From Apoda limacodes (lineage: Eukaryota; Arthropoda; Insecta; Lepidoptera; Limacodidae), in the NCBI GenBank assembly GCA_946406115.1, contig OX291557.1, positions 5,302,501 through 5,366,500 on the forward strand: a DNA stretch of 64,000 bases. Direction: 5' to 3'. Positions 43,793 to 53,709 of this stretch are shown here, one piece after another. Both the position numbers and the translations under genes were made by a program. Each line of letters begins with the position of its first letter. The stretch's first letter is position 1. The notes under the pieces were generated by a model that was not told where the DNA came from, ran no database searches, and worked only from the letters and a program-made list of their open reading frames with translations.

Positions 43793-44110
43793 CCATACTA
43801 AATTTATAAATGCAAAAGTAACTCTATGTCTGTCTGTCTGTTACCTCTTTCCGCTTAAATCGGTGAACCGATCAAGATGAAATTCGGCATGGAGATAGTT
43901 TGAGTCCAGAGAAAGGACATTAGCTACTTGAAAACGATAAGTGTGAGTCGGTTTTTTTTTAGAAGTTGCCGTGGAAATCTTACACCGATAACCGAATTTA
44001 GGGCAGGTGGAACCGCGGGCAAATTTGGAATTAAGAAAGTGTGAATCTAGGGGAAGGACATAGGCTACTTAAAAATATCAAGTTTGAATCGGTTTTTTAT
44101 CCATAATTGA
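43793..44110 (+). repeat. CTGTCTGTCTGTC repeat, with a partial second copy in tandem
   Basis: First copy: CTAAATTTATAAATGCAAAA, CTATGTCTGTCTGTCTGTTA, AATTCGGCATGGAGATAGTT, GCTACTTGAAAACG, AGAAGTTGCCGTGGAAATCT, GAACCGCGGGCAAA. From about 44030 a second partial copy repeats GAAAGTGTGAATCTAGGGGA + AGGACATAGGCTACTTAAAA and GGAGTTGCCGTTGCAATACT. Confidence 0.8.
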
Positions 44111-44114
44111 GGAG

Positions 44115-44650
44115 TTGCCGTTGCAATACTACACCGAAATAATATAATACAAATAAAAAAATATTTTTATAACTGTAATTGGTTTATTAGAAATCTTGAT
44201 ATGTTTATTTTTCAAGTTATTTTTAGTTGAAGGTTCACTTCTGGCTCCTGAATGATTTTATATTTTGTCAAATTTAGGTTCCTAACATATTTCTTTAAGA
44301 GTTGAAGTGAGTTTAAGAGCATGAATTAAATTAACTTACCTCTTCTATACAAATACAATAACTGAACTTCTTCCATTACCACGGATAATTTTTAACTTAC
44401 TACAATACGCTGTTCATTCATAACTTCAGTTGAAAGAATTTTCATCTGACTTATAATGAATACTGAACAATGAATAGAGTGAATACCCTGACCGAACATT
44501 TTTAAAATAAGCTTCATTGTTCTGATACATAATATTTTTAAATTTTTATTCTATGCAAATATAAAATATTGATTAATTTAACGCGGTAATAAAATAGGAT
44601 TTAAAAAAAATATTGCCATTCACGACTAATGTAACCTAAAATATTTGTTT
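44115..44650. other. AT-rich stretch without recognised features
   Basis: No repeats or coding frames recognised. Confidence 0.4.
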
Positions 44651-44652
44651 TT

Positions 44653-45095
44653 TAGGGTTCCGTACCCAAAGGATAAAAAACGGTACCCTATTACTAAGAC
44701 TCCGCTGTCGGTCCGTCTGTCACCAGGCTGTATCTCATGAACCGCGATGGTTAGACTTAGAGTCAGAGTTGAAATTTTCACAAATGTATTTCTGTTGCCG
44801 CCATAACAACAAATACTAAAAAACAGAATAAAATAAATATTTAAGGGGGCTCCCATACAACAAAGGTGATTTTTTTGCTTTTTTTTTGCTCGATATTGAT
44901 AACGGCAACATGTAGACGCTTGAAATATTCACAGAATATTTAGTTATGTTCACTTTAAAAAAAAAAAATTAAAATAAAACATATATTTAAGAGGCTCCCA
45001 TACACCAAAACGTCATTTTTTTTTCCCCGTTTTTATAGATAATGGTACGGAACCCTTCGTGCGCGAGTCCAACACGCACTTGGCCGATTTTTTAA
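44653..45095 (-). mobile_element. CCAAGTGCGAGTCGGACTCG-family repeat, minus orientation
   Basis: Tail first: TAGGGTTCCGTACCCAAAGG. Then CTGTCACCAGGCTGTATCTC + ATGAACCGCGATGG, TCTGTTGCCGCCATAACAAC, GGGGGCTCCCATACAACAAA, GAGGCTCCCATACACCAAAA. Head complement ATGGTACGGAACCCTTCGTG + CGCGAGTCC...CACGCACTTGGCCGATTTTTT ends at about 45092. Full-length, 440 bp, same form as 21083-21500. Confidence 0.9.
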
Positions 45096-45324
45096 AAATT
45101 TTTTTTGCAGATTTCGTTTAAAATTTTAACAAAGCTTTTACGATTGTCAACAGTAAGAAATATAACATCCGTAATATATACTACTACAAAGTTATGTATA
45201 TATCTTATAGCAGTATGTGTTTATGTACATACGTGTTATAGAAGTTATGTTCATGTATGTATTAGAGCAGTTGTTGCTGACCTCCTTTAATGTTGTAGAT
45301 ACCTACCTACCTATTTAGTGTCTA

Positions 45325-45435
45325 TGTCGCAGGCAAATCGTAAAATCCACCGTTTCACAATATACCTAGGCAGATCGTTAAGTATGGAATACAAATTATC
45401 ATATTACTGAACAGATTATTATATGAAGCTTGGCT
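45325..45435. mobile_element. Small TGTCGCAG-ended insertion in the satellite, decayed copy
   Basis: TGTCGCAGGCAAATCGTAAA, ACCTAGGCAGATCGTTAAGT + ATGGAATAC, then a worn right end CTTGGCTGCATAG. Related to 46069-46304. Confidence 0.65.
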
Positions 45436-45556
45436 GCATAGCAGTTATGTTTATGTATATGTGTTATAGCAGTTATTTTTATGTATATGTATTATAGAAG
45501 TTATGTTTATGTATTTGTGTTATAGAAGATATGTTTATGTATCTGTTATACCAGTT

Positions 45557-45690
45557 AGGGGCCATCCAATAAATACGTCACGCAAAATTCCGTAAATTTA
45601 GACACCTCCCTCTCCCCTTGTCACGCTTTTTTTCCAATTTTAGTGTGAAAAATTTCCCCTCCTAAGCGCGTGACGTACTAAATGGATATC
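45557..45690. mobile_element. MITE with GTCACGC inverted ends in the satellite
   Basis: Left GGGGCCATCCAATAAATACG + TCACGC; right GCGTGACGTACTAAATGGAT. Inside, CCCTCTCCCCTTGTCACGC and AAATTTCCCCTCC. This phrase set is that of a common insect MITE with GGCCATCCATAAATTACGTCAC-like ends. 134 bp, flanked on both sides by satellite units. Confidence 0.85.
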
Positions 45691-46068
45691 TACTTATGTT
45701 TATGTATACGTGTTTTAGCAGTTTTGTTTATGTATATTTTTTATTAAAGTTTTGTTTACGTATGTGTTATAGCAGTTCAGTTTATGTATGCGTGTTATAG
45801 CAGTTATGTTTATGTTTATGTGTTATTAAAGTTATATTTATATATGTGTTATAGTAATTATATTTATGTATACATGTTACAGCAGTTATGTTAATGTATG
45901 TGTTATAGCAATTATGTTTATGTGTATGTGTTACAGAAGTAATGTTTATGTATATATGTTATGGCAGTTATGTCTATGTATATGTGTTATGTATAGTAGA
46001 AGTTATGTTTATGTATTTGTTATACCAGTTATGTTTAATACGTGTTATAGCAGTTATGTTTATGTATG

Positions 46069-46304
46069 TGTCGCAGCTATCTTTTTCAATTAGCCAGTTA
46101 ATTGGGCGCCTAGGCAGATCGTTAAGTATGAAAAAGAAATTATATACCAGACAGAAACTTAACTGGAATCTACGTTGACACAAGAGAAACTGAACATAAC
46201 CCAACATACATGACTTGAACAGTGATATTTCTGTACCTTTTCCATACTTGACGATCAGCCTAGGCGTCTAATTAAATGACTAATGTTACCAGTTGGCTGC
46301 GACA
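46069..46304. mobile_element. MITE with about 65-bp inverted ends in the satellite
   Basis: Left end TGTCGCAGCTATC...GTTAATTGGGCGCCTAGGCA + GATCGTTAAGTATG. Right end read in complement: TGTCGCAGCCAACTGGTAAC ... TAATTAGACGCCTAGGCTGA + TCGTCAAGTATGG. 236 bp, satellite on both sides (TATGTA| and |TATATG). Confidence 0.9.
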
Positions 46305-46474
46305 TATATGTGTTATTGAAGTAATATTTATGTATGTGTTTTTACAGTTATGTTTATGTATACGTGTAATAGCAGTTAAGTCTATGTATGTATATAGAAT
46401 AGTTTATGAAATGTTATATTGAATTAATGTTCATGTGTCATAGCAGTTATGTTTATGTATGTAATATAAATCAT

Positions 46475-47760
46475 CTTAAAATATTATAGTAGGGGAGCCC
46501 GGGATGCTAAATTTGCAGTTACTAAAGCGTCATGGGGAACTATTGAATTGTAAAGATTAGGTTCTACAACGAAAAAAGTTTATATTAAGTTTTCCATTTT
46601 AGAAGGGGGGAGAGCGATTTCAAATTTTCGCAAATGTTTTCAAAATTGTCTTTCTGATAACCGAGGCATACTAATGACGTTTAACTAGTGGGGGAGTGGG
46701 GGTGGCCGTAAAAAGGAGTAAAAAAACCCCGTCTGTAAGAAGCTGGGTTGTAATCATATCCCGTTAGCGGATGCAGATCTGGAAGTGCTTGTGAAACAAG
46801 TGGGCCTAATTTAGCAGAAAGAGCGGAAATGTCGATATATACAAAACAGGAAAAAACAATATACATCCGTCAGTACTGTAATAGGTACTAAGTTAGTTAT
46901 AGTTATTATACTTAGATAAGATTATAATTTACATTATGGATAATCTTAAAGAATCGTGACATAAATAAAGATAATACGAGTAACCAGACATTATTATCAG
47001 CGACCGTAAAAAAACTATATTTTTCTAACTATTAGCACGGTCTTACCATTCACTATGCCATCGCATTTGATGTTAACGAAAAATCCCACAAAGTCCAAAC
47101 GTTGATTGCGACGAATGGCCATATATAAAGATACAGGTAGGCCATTCGGGAGCGTCCCATCCCCGTCTGGGCACGCACTGCACCTCAAAACAATTATTTT
47201 GGCTAGACATCTTCGCTGGCCGATTGTATAAATATTAAGGCTGTTATGGTATTACTTTTTATGCTGGTAATATTGTTCCATTGGCCCGTTTTTTAGGGGG
47301 TCAGTTACCAAACTTAAGAAAATTACTTAGGTAGGTACCTAACCTACCCACTGATTTTTACTGCCATATTATTCAGAGCAATGACGCGTAGTTGTAGTAT
47401 CAAAGAGGCAGCCGGATGGCTCGCGATCTGAGTGGAGTGTGCCCTGTGCAACCCGAACTGAGCTTACTTGACCGGGGGCGGAAATAAGGGGGGATGACGA
47501 AAAATGCGGTTGCCTGTGTGTGCGCTGTTATTATAATGAAATTTTAATGCCATTCCCCCTGATGCGACAGGCGCCCTCTACGCGACCAAACATCGAAGAT
47601 CAGAAGGTCAAAGAAGGTTTGGTTGCACTGCCATGTTTGACATTCTTAAACACAATTACAGACATGGAAGTATAAATTATCTAAATAAATTTAAGGGACC
47701 AGCAAAATAACATGTATTAAAAAAAAACTAAAAAAGAAACTAAATGAATACGTGAGTATA
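46475..47760. other. Stretch without recognised genes
   Basis: Includes G-rich patches (AGGGGGGAGAGCG at 46603, TGGGGGAGTGGGGGTGGCCG at 46688) and a GC-richer segment 47400-47640. No coding frame or element ends were identified. Confidence 0.4.
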
Positions 47761-47764
47761 TGGG

Positions 47765-48030
47765 ATCCGCATCTCGGCCTCTCTACTTTGCAAACAAGAC
47801 ATCCTTCAGTTTCTTGCAAGCCTCATATGTTGCGGAACGGCCTACCCATACCTTGTACGAGGGGATTGTTGTCTTCACATGCGTCCTTTTGACGTTTGCA
47901 GGTTTCCTCACAATGTTTGCTTTCACCGAAAAAGGCAGTGGTGTGAACAAATAATGGACTTGAAAAATTAGGAAAAGGATCTTTTAGATCGCGAGGTATG
48001 CACCGAAACCACTAGGCTACCACTGTCCAA
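47765..48030 (-). mobile_element. GTGGCCTAGTGG-type tRNA-SINE, minus orientation
   Basis: On the minus strand from 48030: GACAGTGGTAGCCTAGTGGT + TTCGGTGCATACCTCGCGAT (box A region). Then AACATTGTGAGGAAACCTGC and GTATGGGTAGGCCGTTCCGC, in the same order as 6248-6545. A 64-codon plus-strand open frame here is incidental. Confidence 0.85.
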
Positions 48031-48034
48031 GCGT

Positions 48035-48642
48035 GACATAAAAAAAAAACACTTTGACGATTTTTTACTTAAGAGGGCGATATATAGGCCAGAAAGCCAA
48101 TTTCTGTAATACTAACGTTGTGTATGTAAATGTACTAAAAATCATTACACAATGTCATATACATTACATAAGCTATTCTAATTATTTAATCAACTTTCAT
48201 TACAATATGCAATACACGCTTTAAAAATTTGCACAAGTGTTGAATCAATGGTCACTTCCAGATTTATTATTACATTAAATACAATTAATGAAAATCACTT
48301 ATTTAGGTAATGCACAAGACAAAAGAAAGTTTTAGAACATATATTTTTTTCAATCTTTTAGGTGCAATTCAGCCACAAAATTTGCATAAAAACGGCGTCT
48401 TTACGCGTTCTAGCCTATACCGCAGCCTTAACTAAAATATGTTTTAAATACATATTTTAGTGAAATAAAAAACCGTCAAAGTGTTTTTAACGATGTTAAA
48501 AGCAATACCTACCGATGCGGCATACGGCAGTCAAACGAACTATGGGTACTCTGCACCAATCAATCATTTGCAAACGTTGCTAAAGTAGTATTTTTTGACA
48601 TTCTTAAAATACGCTGTGTACGAGAATAAACATATTCAAATT
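48035..48642. other. Stretch without recognised features
   Basis: AT-rich flank up to the target duplication of the Jockey insertion. Confidence 0.4.
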
Positions 48643-48656
48643 GACGATTTTAAGGT

Positions 48657-49013
48657 ATGTCCCGGGACCAGATAGGGGAGAACATCAAAGCTTGTCTTCG
48701 TGATCACTCAGATCTGGTCCAAGCCTGCTCTTCCCAGGCTGTGGCTGCCCTCACAGCGTACGACAAATCCGTGCCCTCCCTGTGTTCGCCGCCGCGTTCC
48801 CCGTTTCGCTCGCGCACTCGTTCGCGCTCTCGCTCTCCCCGCACGCGCTCTCTCTGCCGCGACCCCCGCCCTCGCGACCCGCGTGGCGCTCGCCGCGCTC
48901 TTCGGGCCCCTGTGCCAAATCGTCCCCCCACTCCGGTAGCTGATGTGACCCTTTCTCGGTCCCTCGATACCCCGTCCCCCTACCCTGTCTCCGGTAGCCG
49001 TAATGTCCGCTGA
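48657..49013 (+). CDS. Arg/Ser-rich leader open frame of the Jockey element
   Basis: 118 codons: MSRDQIGENIKACLRDHSDL, then a long SRTRSRSRSPRTRS-type arginine-serine stretch at residues 50-85 and a proline-rich end. It overlaps the start of the gag frame at 49003 by 11 bp in another frame. It is either the true N-terminal part of ORF1 separated by a frameshift, or a short leader ORF. The Arg/Ser-rich stretch fits RNA binding, as expected near the N-terminus of ORF1 proteins. I do not know the parent element well enough to decide. Confidence 0.5.
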   Translation: MSRDQIGENIKACLRDHSDLVQACSSQAVAALTAYDKSVPSLCSPPRSPFRSRTRSRSRSPRTRSLCRDPRPRDPRGARRALRAPVPNRPPTPVADVTLSRSLDTPSPYPVSGSRNVR

Positions 49014-50218
49014 GTCGGCGTTGTCCTCAAACGAGGACGACGAAGGCTTCAAAGTGGTTGGCCTGGGGACAAAAGAGGGGAAAAAGCGGAAGAAGACCGC
49101 CAAGTCAAAAAAGGCTTCGGCGGCATCCGCTCAGGAGTTTTCTCCTCCTTCCTCCGATTCCGAGGCTAAACGCCTCAAAGTGTCTACCTCGGCGGCCAGC
49201 CCTGAGCCATACGCCATGGACACGACCCCCGCCGCCACCTCTTCGCAGGCCGACTGTCCCACTTCGGGAAGGAAGGAAAAAACTCCGCCCCCTGTTGTCA
49301 TCAAAGACAAAGGGGCCTGGCCAAACATTGCTAACGCTATGAAGGCCAAGCGTATAAACTATACGAACGCCCGCAATGATGCCGAGCGCGGCATCAAAGT
49401 ACAGGTTCCGAAGCCAACAGATTTCCGAAATCTGACGGCTTTTCTTACGGCTCAGAAATACAAGTACCATACGTACTAGCTGGCCGAAGAACGCGTGCTC
49501 AGGGCAGTTATAAGGGGAGTCCCTAAGGAATTCTCCGCAAAAACTGTCCAGGACGACTTAATCGTCCAAGGCCTCCCTGTAAGGGAAGTACATCGCATGT
49601 ACAACGGCCGCAACCGATCTGAGTGCTACGACATGGTGCTCGTAGTGCTAGACCTCACCAAAAAGGGCAAAGCCATTTTTAATATTAAAGATGTGTGTAG
49701 CCTCAAGGGCGTCCGGGTCGAGACTCCGCACAAGCGGTCGAACCCAGGACAATGCCACCGATGCCAGTTGTATGGCCACGCACAGCGCAACTGCAGACGC
49801 AGACCGCGCTGCGTGAAATGTCTGCGCGATCACGCCACTCCGGACTGTGATCGCGATCGCACTAACGTATCCGACCCGGTCGCTTGCGTACTCTGTGGGA
49901 GCGAAGGCCACCCTGCCTATTACCGCGGGTGCCCCAAAGCTCCCAAACAGAACTCGCGTAAACCCAAACAGGGTAAAAGCGCAAACACGTCTTGCCCCCC
50001 CGCGCCCCTCTCTCGCGCTGCCCCGCAAAGCCGCTCAGACGGCCGAGCAGCAGCATTTCGGCATTCTCGCGGAGATTTCTTGGGCCTGCGACCCAACCTA
50101 TTTCGAGGTCGTGTACGCCGAATACGTACAGATCACCGATCTCAATCAAATGCTCAGCTTCATGGCTAAGCATCGCGACTTCTTCGCCGCCCTCCGCAGG
50201 GTGGCCCCAAAACCTTAA
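49003..50218 (+). pseudogene. ORF1 (gag-like nucleic-acid-binding protein) of the Jockey element, one stop and one frameshift
   Basis: The frame starts MSAESALSSNEDDEGF with a Lys-rich stretch (KEGKKRKKTAKSKKAS). It is broken by TAG at 49477-49479 (..KYHTY-stop-LAEERVLRAV..) and continues in the same frame with RAVIRGVPKEFSAKTVQDDL, the gag-like domain that precedes zinc knuckles in Jockey ORF1. Then come CHRCQLYGHAQRNC, CVKCLRDHATPDC and CVLCGSEGHPAYYRGC: three CCHC-type knuckles. Near the C7 run at 49996-50002 the frame slips by one. The true C-terminus then reads GILAEISWACDPTYFEVVYA...LRRVAPKP, ending at 50218, 8 bp before ORF2. Known role of the family: coats the RNA and acts as chaperone. 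A single stop and a homopolymer slip indicate recent loss. Confidence 0.85.
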
Positions 50219-50226
50219 AAACCAAA

Positions 50227-51582
50227 ATGGATTGCACAACCGCGCGCGAAAAACCCCGGTCCGTCTCCTTAGGCTATTTTAACGCCAACGGTCTTCGTAA
50301 CCAAAGAGAGGAATTATCGCAATTCCTCTCGTCCCAAAAACCGGACGTCTTCCTCATCCAGGAAACGTTCCTAAAGCCCGCTGTCCGCACCTCTTCGATC
50401 GCGAACTATCGCACCGTCCGTAATGATAGAACTGCCTCCAATCTCGGAGGCACTCTCATCTATTACAGGCGCTCCCTGTATTGCTCCCCTATCGATCCTC
50501 CACCACTTACGAACTTAGATGCATCTTTCTGCCGCTTAGCGATGACCGGCCATCAGCCGATCATCATTGCATCGGTTTATCTCTCTCCCTTAAAAGACTT
50601 GCTCGAGAGCGACCTTCAGTCGCTCGTAAATTTAGGCGACGCCGTCATTCTTGCCGGCGACCTAAATTGCAAGCATCGCCGCTGGAACTCTTCAGTAACT
50701 TCACGGAGAGGCAGACTCCTCGACGATTTAGTTGACAGACTAAACTTTGACATCATCGCTCCCATGACGCCCACTTACTTTCCCCACAATACTCGGAATA
50801 ACCCTGACGTACTCGACATAGCACTTCTAAAGAATGTAAGGCTAAGCTTTCGCTCTATAGAGGTGCTTGACGAACTTGACTCGGACCACCGCCCTGTCCT
50901 CCTCCGATTAGGTTCCCCTTCGGACTCTCCTCCCGACACTAGAACCGTGACGGACTGGGATAAATTTGGGCAATTGCTCGAAAATCCCAGCTCGCCACAT
51001 CTAGACCGCGTTCCTAAAGTAATCTCATCCGCGACCGACCTAAACGTAGCTATCGACTCACTCACTAGCCACCTGACCGCCACCGTTGGCGAGTGCTCAA
51101 GACAGGTGCCGGTTGGTGATTATCACCACCTAATCCTGCCTCAGCACATCAGGTCGCTAATGACTGAGCGTAACGCGGCCCGCCGCGCACGCGATCGCGC
51201 TCCCACTATCGATAATAAAGCTCGCTTCAACGATTTACACCGCCGTGTAAGAACCGCTGTAGCTGAGCTTCGCGCCCAACGTTTCGGTGATCTTATGGAG
51301 AACATTTCTCCTTCTCACCAAGCTTATTGGCACTTAGCCAGAGCTCTAAAATCCGAATTCGCCAACTCTCTCCCTCCGTTAACTCGTCCCAACAACGTTC
51401 CCGCGTTCAATGACGACGAAAAAGCGGATTGCCTAGTGTCTAGCCTCCAAGCCCAATGTGCCTTAAGCACACAACCGTTCGATCCCGACCACGTGCGTGA
51501 AGTAGACGGCGAAGTGGAGTGCAGAACTTCTCTGCCCCCATCTTGTACCTTCTGTACACTAACGACATCCCTAAAACGATAG
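50227..51582 (+). pseudogene. ORF2 N-terminal part: APE-type endonuclease of the Jockey element, truncated by the RT deletion
   Basis: 451 codons from ATG at 50227. The endonuclease signature is complete: YFNANGLRNQ (about residue 18), IQETFL (Glu46), GDLNCKHRRWNS (Asp145, Asn147), PDVLDIAL (about residue 195) and the catalytic SDHRPVLL (Asp220-His221). The linker region follows (MTERNAARRARDRAPTIDNK at about 310-330; AYWHLARALKSEF at about 360). At about 51515 the reading runs out of frame into SLPPSCTFCTLTTSLKR-stop. So the endonuclease could still be made, but RT motifs 0-4 are gone. It begins 8 bp after the ORF1 end, the usual tight Jockey spacing. Confidence 0.88.
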
Positions 51583-52422
51583 GTACCCAATTAGCCCTCT
51601 TTGCGGACGATACCGCTGTCTTTACCACCGATAGTCAAGTGAGTCGAATCACTAAGAGACTCCAACCCGCTATCACCGCCCTAGGCGAATGGTTTTGGAA
51701 ATGGAGAATCGAGGTGAATCCCGACAAAAGCTCTGCCGTCCTCTTTACCGTAGGCTGCCCTCCGCGGCCACCTCCCCTCTCTCTCTTCGGTCGTGCCATT
51801 TCCTGGCAAAATAAGACCAAATATCTCGGTGTGACCATGGATAGTCGTTTGAACTTCCACGCTCACACCAAAAAAGTCAGAGACCGAGCCGCTTTTGTCC
51901 TCGGTCGTCTTTATCCCATGATAGGCAAGTACAGTAAGATAATGCTTAGAAATAAGCTAAATCTTTACACAACTTGCATCCGCCCCATACTAGCTTATGC
52001 TAGCGTAGTCTTTGCGTTATCCAAGCGCAATCTCTACAAACTACAGACCCTCCAAAACCGCTTTATCAGAGCGGCCTCTGGGGCCTCTTGGTACGTTCGC
52101 AATGCGGACCTACACAGAGACTTCGAACTCCCCACGATTCCCCAATATTTCAGACTTGGCAGTCCGCTTTTTCGACCGTACGAAAAATCACCCGAATCGA
52201 TTAATTGTGCAATCCACGACGTATCATCCCCCCGATCGACCCGGGCACGGTCGTAAAACTATAGTTAGGCGGCCTCGGCACGTACTAACGGCCCCAGATG
52301 ACGATCTCGCTGTCCGGATAGCGAGATTAGTCTCTACGACCTCCCCGAATAGGGCCTCCCTCCAAACACGACGCCGACGTCCCCGGGTTCGTCGGCGCCC
52401 ACAAGGATACACGAGGTATTAA
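51513..52422 (+). pseudogene. ORF2 C-terminal part: RT fingers/palm remainder and C-terminal domain
   Basis: After the deletion the frame 51519-52256 reads FSAPILYLLYTNDIPKTIGT + QLALFADDTAV, the RT block with catalytic Asp-Asp. Then WRIEVNPDKSSAVLF, KYLGVTMDSRLNF and LNLYTTCIRPILAYASVVF + ALSKRNLYKLQTLQNRFIRA. Near 52155 it must shift frame: the continuation in the other frame (SDLAVRFFDRTKNHPNRLIV, then RPRHVLTAPDDDLAVRI, ending at 52422) is the normal Jockey C-terminus. The 51519 start is only the first in-frame ATG-like codon and not a real start. Confidence 0.85.
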
Positions 52423-52682
52423 AGAGTGCCGGGGCGCTTCTCGCCCCCACTCAATCACAACCGTACCCGCGTAACGAGGAACTCCCCTCCTGGCGGTGAC
52501 TCACCTTCGGGTTCGAGACTCACGCCGGTCGAAGGGACGCCCCCGAGAGCGACAACCCAAGCCGCGGCTTCCCCCGCGGGGAGCCCTTGAGCGTTGGGGG
52601 CTATATCGGCTGAGGTCCAAAAAGCCCGGTGAAGCAGTAATGGCTGCAACAGCCAACTGCATAGACAGTTGAGAAAAAAAAA
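52423..52682 (+). other. 3' UTR and A-rich tail of the Jockey element
   Basis: GC-rich UTR with GACAACCCAAGCCGCGGCTT, CCCGCGGGGAGCCCTTGAGC, AAGCCCGGTGAAGCAGTAAT and GCAACAGCCAACTGCATAGA, ending in GAGAAAAAAAAA. Its reverse complement, slightly different and shorter, occurs at 6645-6875. Confidence 0.85.
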
Positions 52683-52761
52683 GACGATTTTACTAGTCCT
52701 ATTTTTTTTTAAAATCATGCCTGTATACTATTGGAGTATATGGGGTGCAGTTTATGCGGCC

Positions 52762-53132
52762 TTAAGAGAATACGATTCGCGGCGCCTCGCAGCGTAATTA
52801 CAAACGAATTTCTCACTAGTTTTTGACAATTACAGATCAAACACTGTTAAATTTGTAGACATGATCTCGAGATCGTATGTCTGTGGTTTTCCAAAATCCA
52901 CAGAAATGTTTTTAGCAACTATTAATTTAATTTGCGACCTTTTGTATGATGAACTAAAATCCTGTATAACTTTTAAAGTATACAATTTAATAGAAAACTG
53001 GCACTCCTAGATATTTATTCTTAGAACTCGTCTTCATAATTTCATGGTGTTTGATTAGTAAGTGTCAAAAATAAATGTGAAATTCGTTTGTATGAATGAC
53101 GCTGCGAGGCGCCACATAGCGTATTCTCTTAA
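52762..53132. mobile_element. Complete MITE with TTAAGAGAATACG ends
   Basis: Left TTAAGAGAATACGATTCGCG + GCGCCTCGCAGCG; right in complement TTAAGAGAATACGCTATGTG + GCGCCTCGCAGCG. About 33-bp inverted ends, 371 bp total. The TTAA at both outer edges could be a piggyBac-style target duplication, with GAGAATACG as the real ends. It lies 70 bp beyond the Jockey target duplication. Relatives at 11449-12005 and 42795-42985. Confidence 0.92.
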
Positions 53133-53139
53133 ATATGTC

Positions 53140-53495
53140 TTTTCACAGTTACAGAGTATTATTACCTATAATTACATTAGATAAGCCATACAACAATCAC
53201 GTAACCTATGAATGGATAAGCTAAGCCAGTTAATAGCCGTTTAAAATGTATTGATAAGGTGAATGACAATTCATGATTTTTAAATTTATCGGTTAAGATT
53301 GATTGTTTTCAGCAAATCATCAGCTTTAATTGGCCTATATTCGCAGAACAAGCATTCATTAAACTCAAACTTTTTCGAATTATATATAAAAATAACTGTA
53401 AACAAGAATGCATCATTCAAAGCTTAAAAAATGAATGTTTTAGATACTTTTAAAAGAATAATAATAATTTTTGGACATATCACACAACACCATCT
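53140..53495. other. AT-rich stretch without recognised features
   Basis: No repeats or genes recognised. Confidence 0.4.
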
Positions 53496-53499
53496 GATC

Positions 53500-53706
53500 C
53501 CTAACTAAGCAAAGCTTGTATTATGAAAACCAGACAATGGATACAAATACATTTGATTTTTTTTGTAAATATGTACATACATATCATACATGAATACACC
53601 AAGACTCAAGACAAACACAATTTTTTATCACATAAATATTTGTCCAGTGGGGGAATTAAACCCACGCCTTCTGCACAGCAGCCGGCCACACAACCAACTA
53701 GGCTGC
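53500..53706 (-). mobile_element. tRNA-derived SINE
   Basis: Minus strand from 53706: GCAGCCTAGTTGGTTGTGTG + GCCGGCTGCTGTGCAGAAGG + CGTGGGTTTAATTCCCCCAC gives box A and box B positions of a tRNA-like head. It is followed by TGGACAAATATTTATGTGAT and a body with TATGATATGTATGTAC. Same family type as 33880-34058. Confidence 0.75.
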
Positions 53707-53709
53707 AAA

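Larger units (their letters stand above)
45185..46470. repeat. 28-30-bp satellite array, interrupted
   Basis: Degenerate units of GTTATGTTTATGTATATGTG + TTATAGCA recur from about 45215 to 46100 and again from 46305 to about 46470, over twenty copies. The spacing varies between 26 and 32 bp. Open frames such as 45866-46093 (rich in Y, V, M, C) are consequences of the array. Three inverted-repeat insertions interrupt it. Confidence 0.9.
48653..52682 (+). mobile_element. Jockey-type non-LTR retrotransposon insertion with 10-bp target duplication
   Basis: The 4.03-kb GC-rich block is flanked by GACGATTTTA at 48643-48652 and again at 52683-52692, just after an A-rich tail (GAGAAAAAAAAA). That is the signature of target-primed insertion. 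It encodes a gag-like ORF1 with zinc knuckles, an ORF2 with APE-type endonuclease, and the C-terminal half of the RT, followed by a 3' UTR of about 260 bp. It begins only 4 bp before the first ATG, so the 5' UTR is probably truncated. Part of the RT is deleted around 51515, and ORF1 has a stop and a frame change, so it is not autonomous. Confidence 0.92.

Noticed and set aside
45866..46178. Tyr/Val/Cys-rich open frames of 75-78 codons
   Set aside because: Products of the 28-30-bp satellite; the peptide repeats follow the DNA repeat.
48704..50239. Large open frames on the minus strand opposite the Jockey ORF1 (up to 131 codons)
   Set aside because: Shadow frames caused by high GC content; no domains, and the plus strand has clear zinc knuckles and endonuclease motifs.
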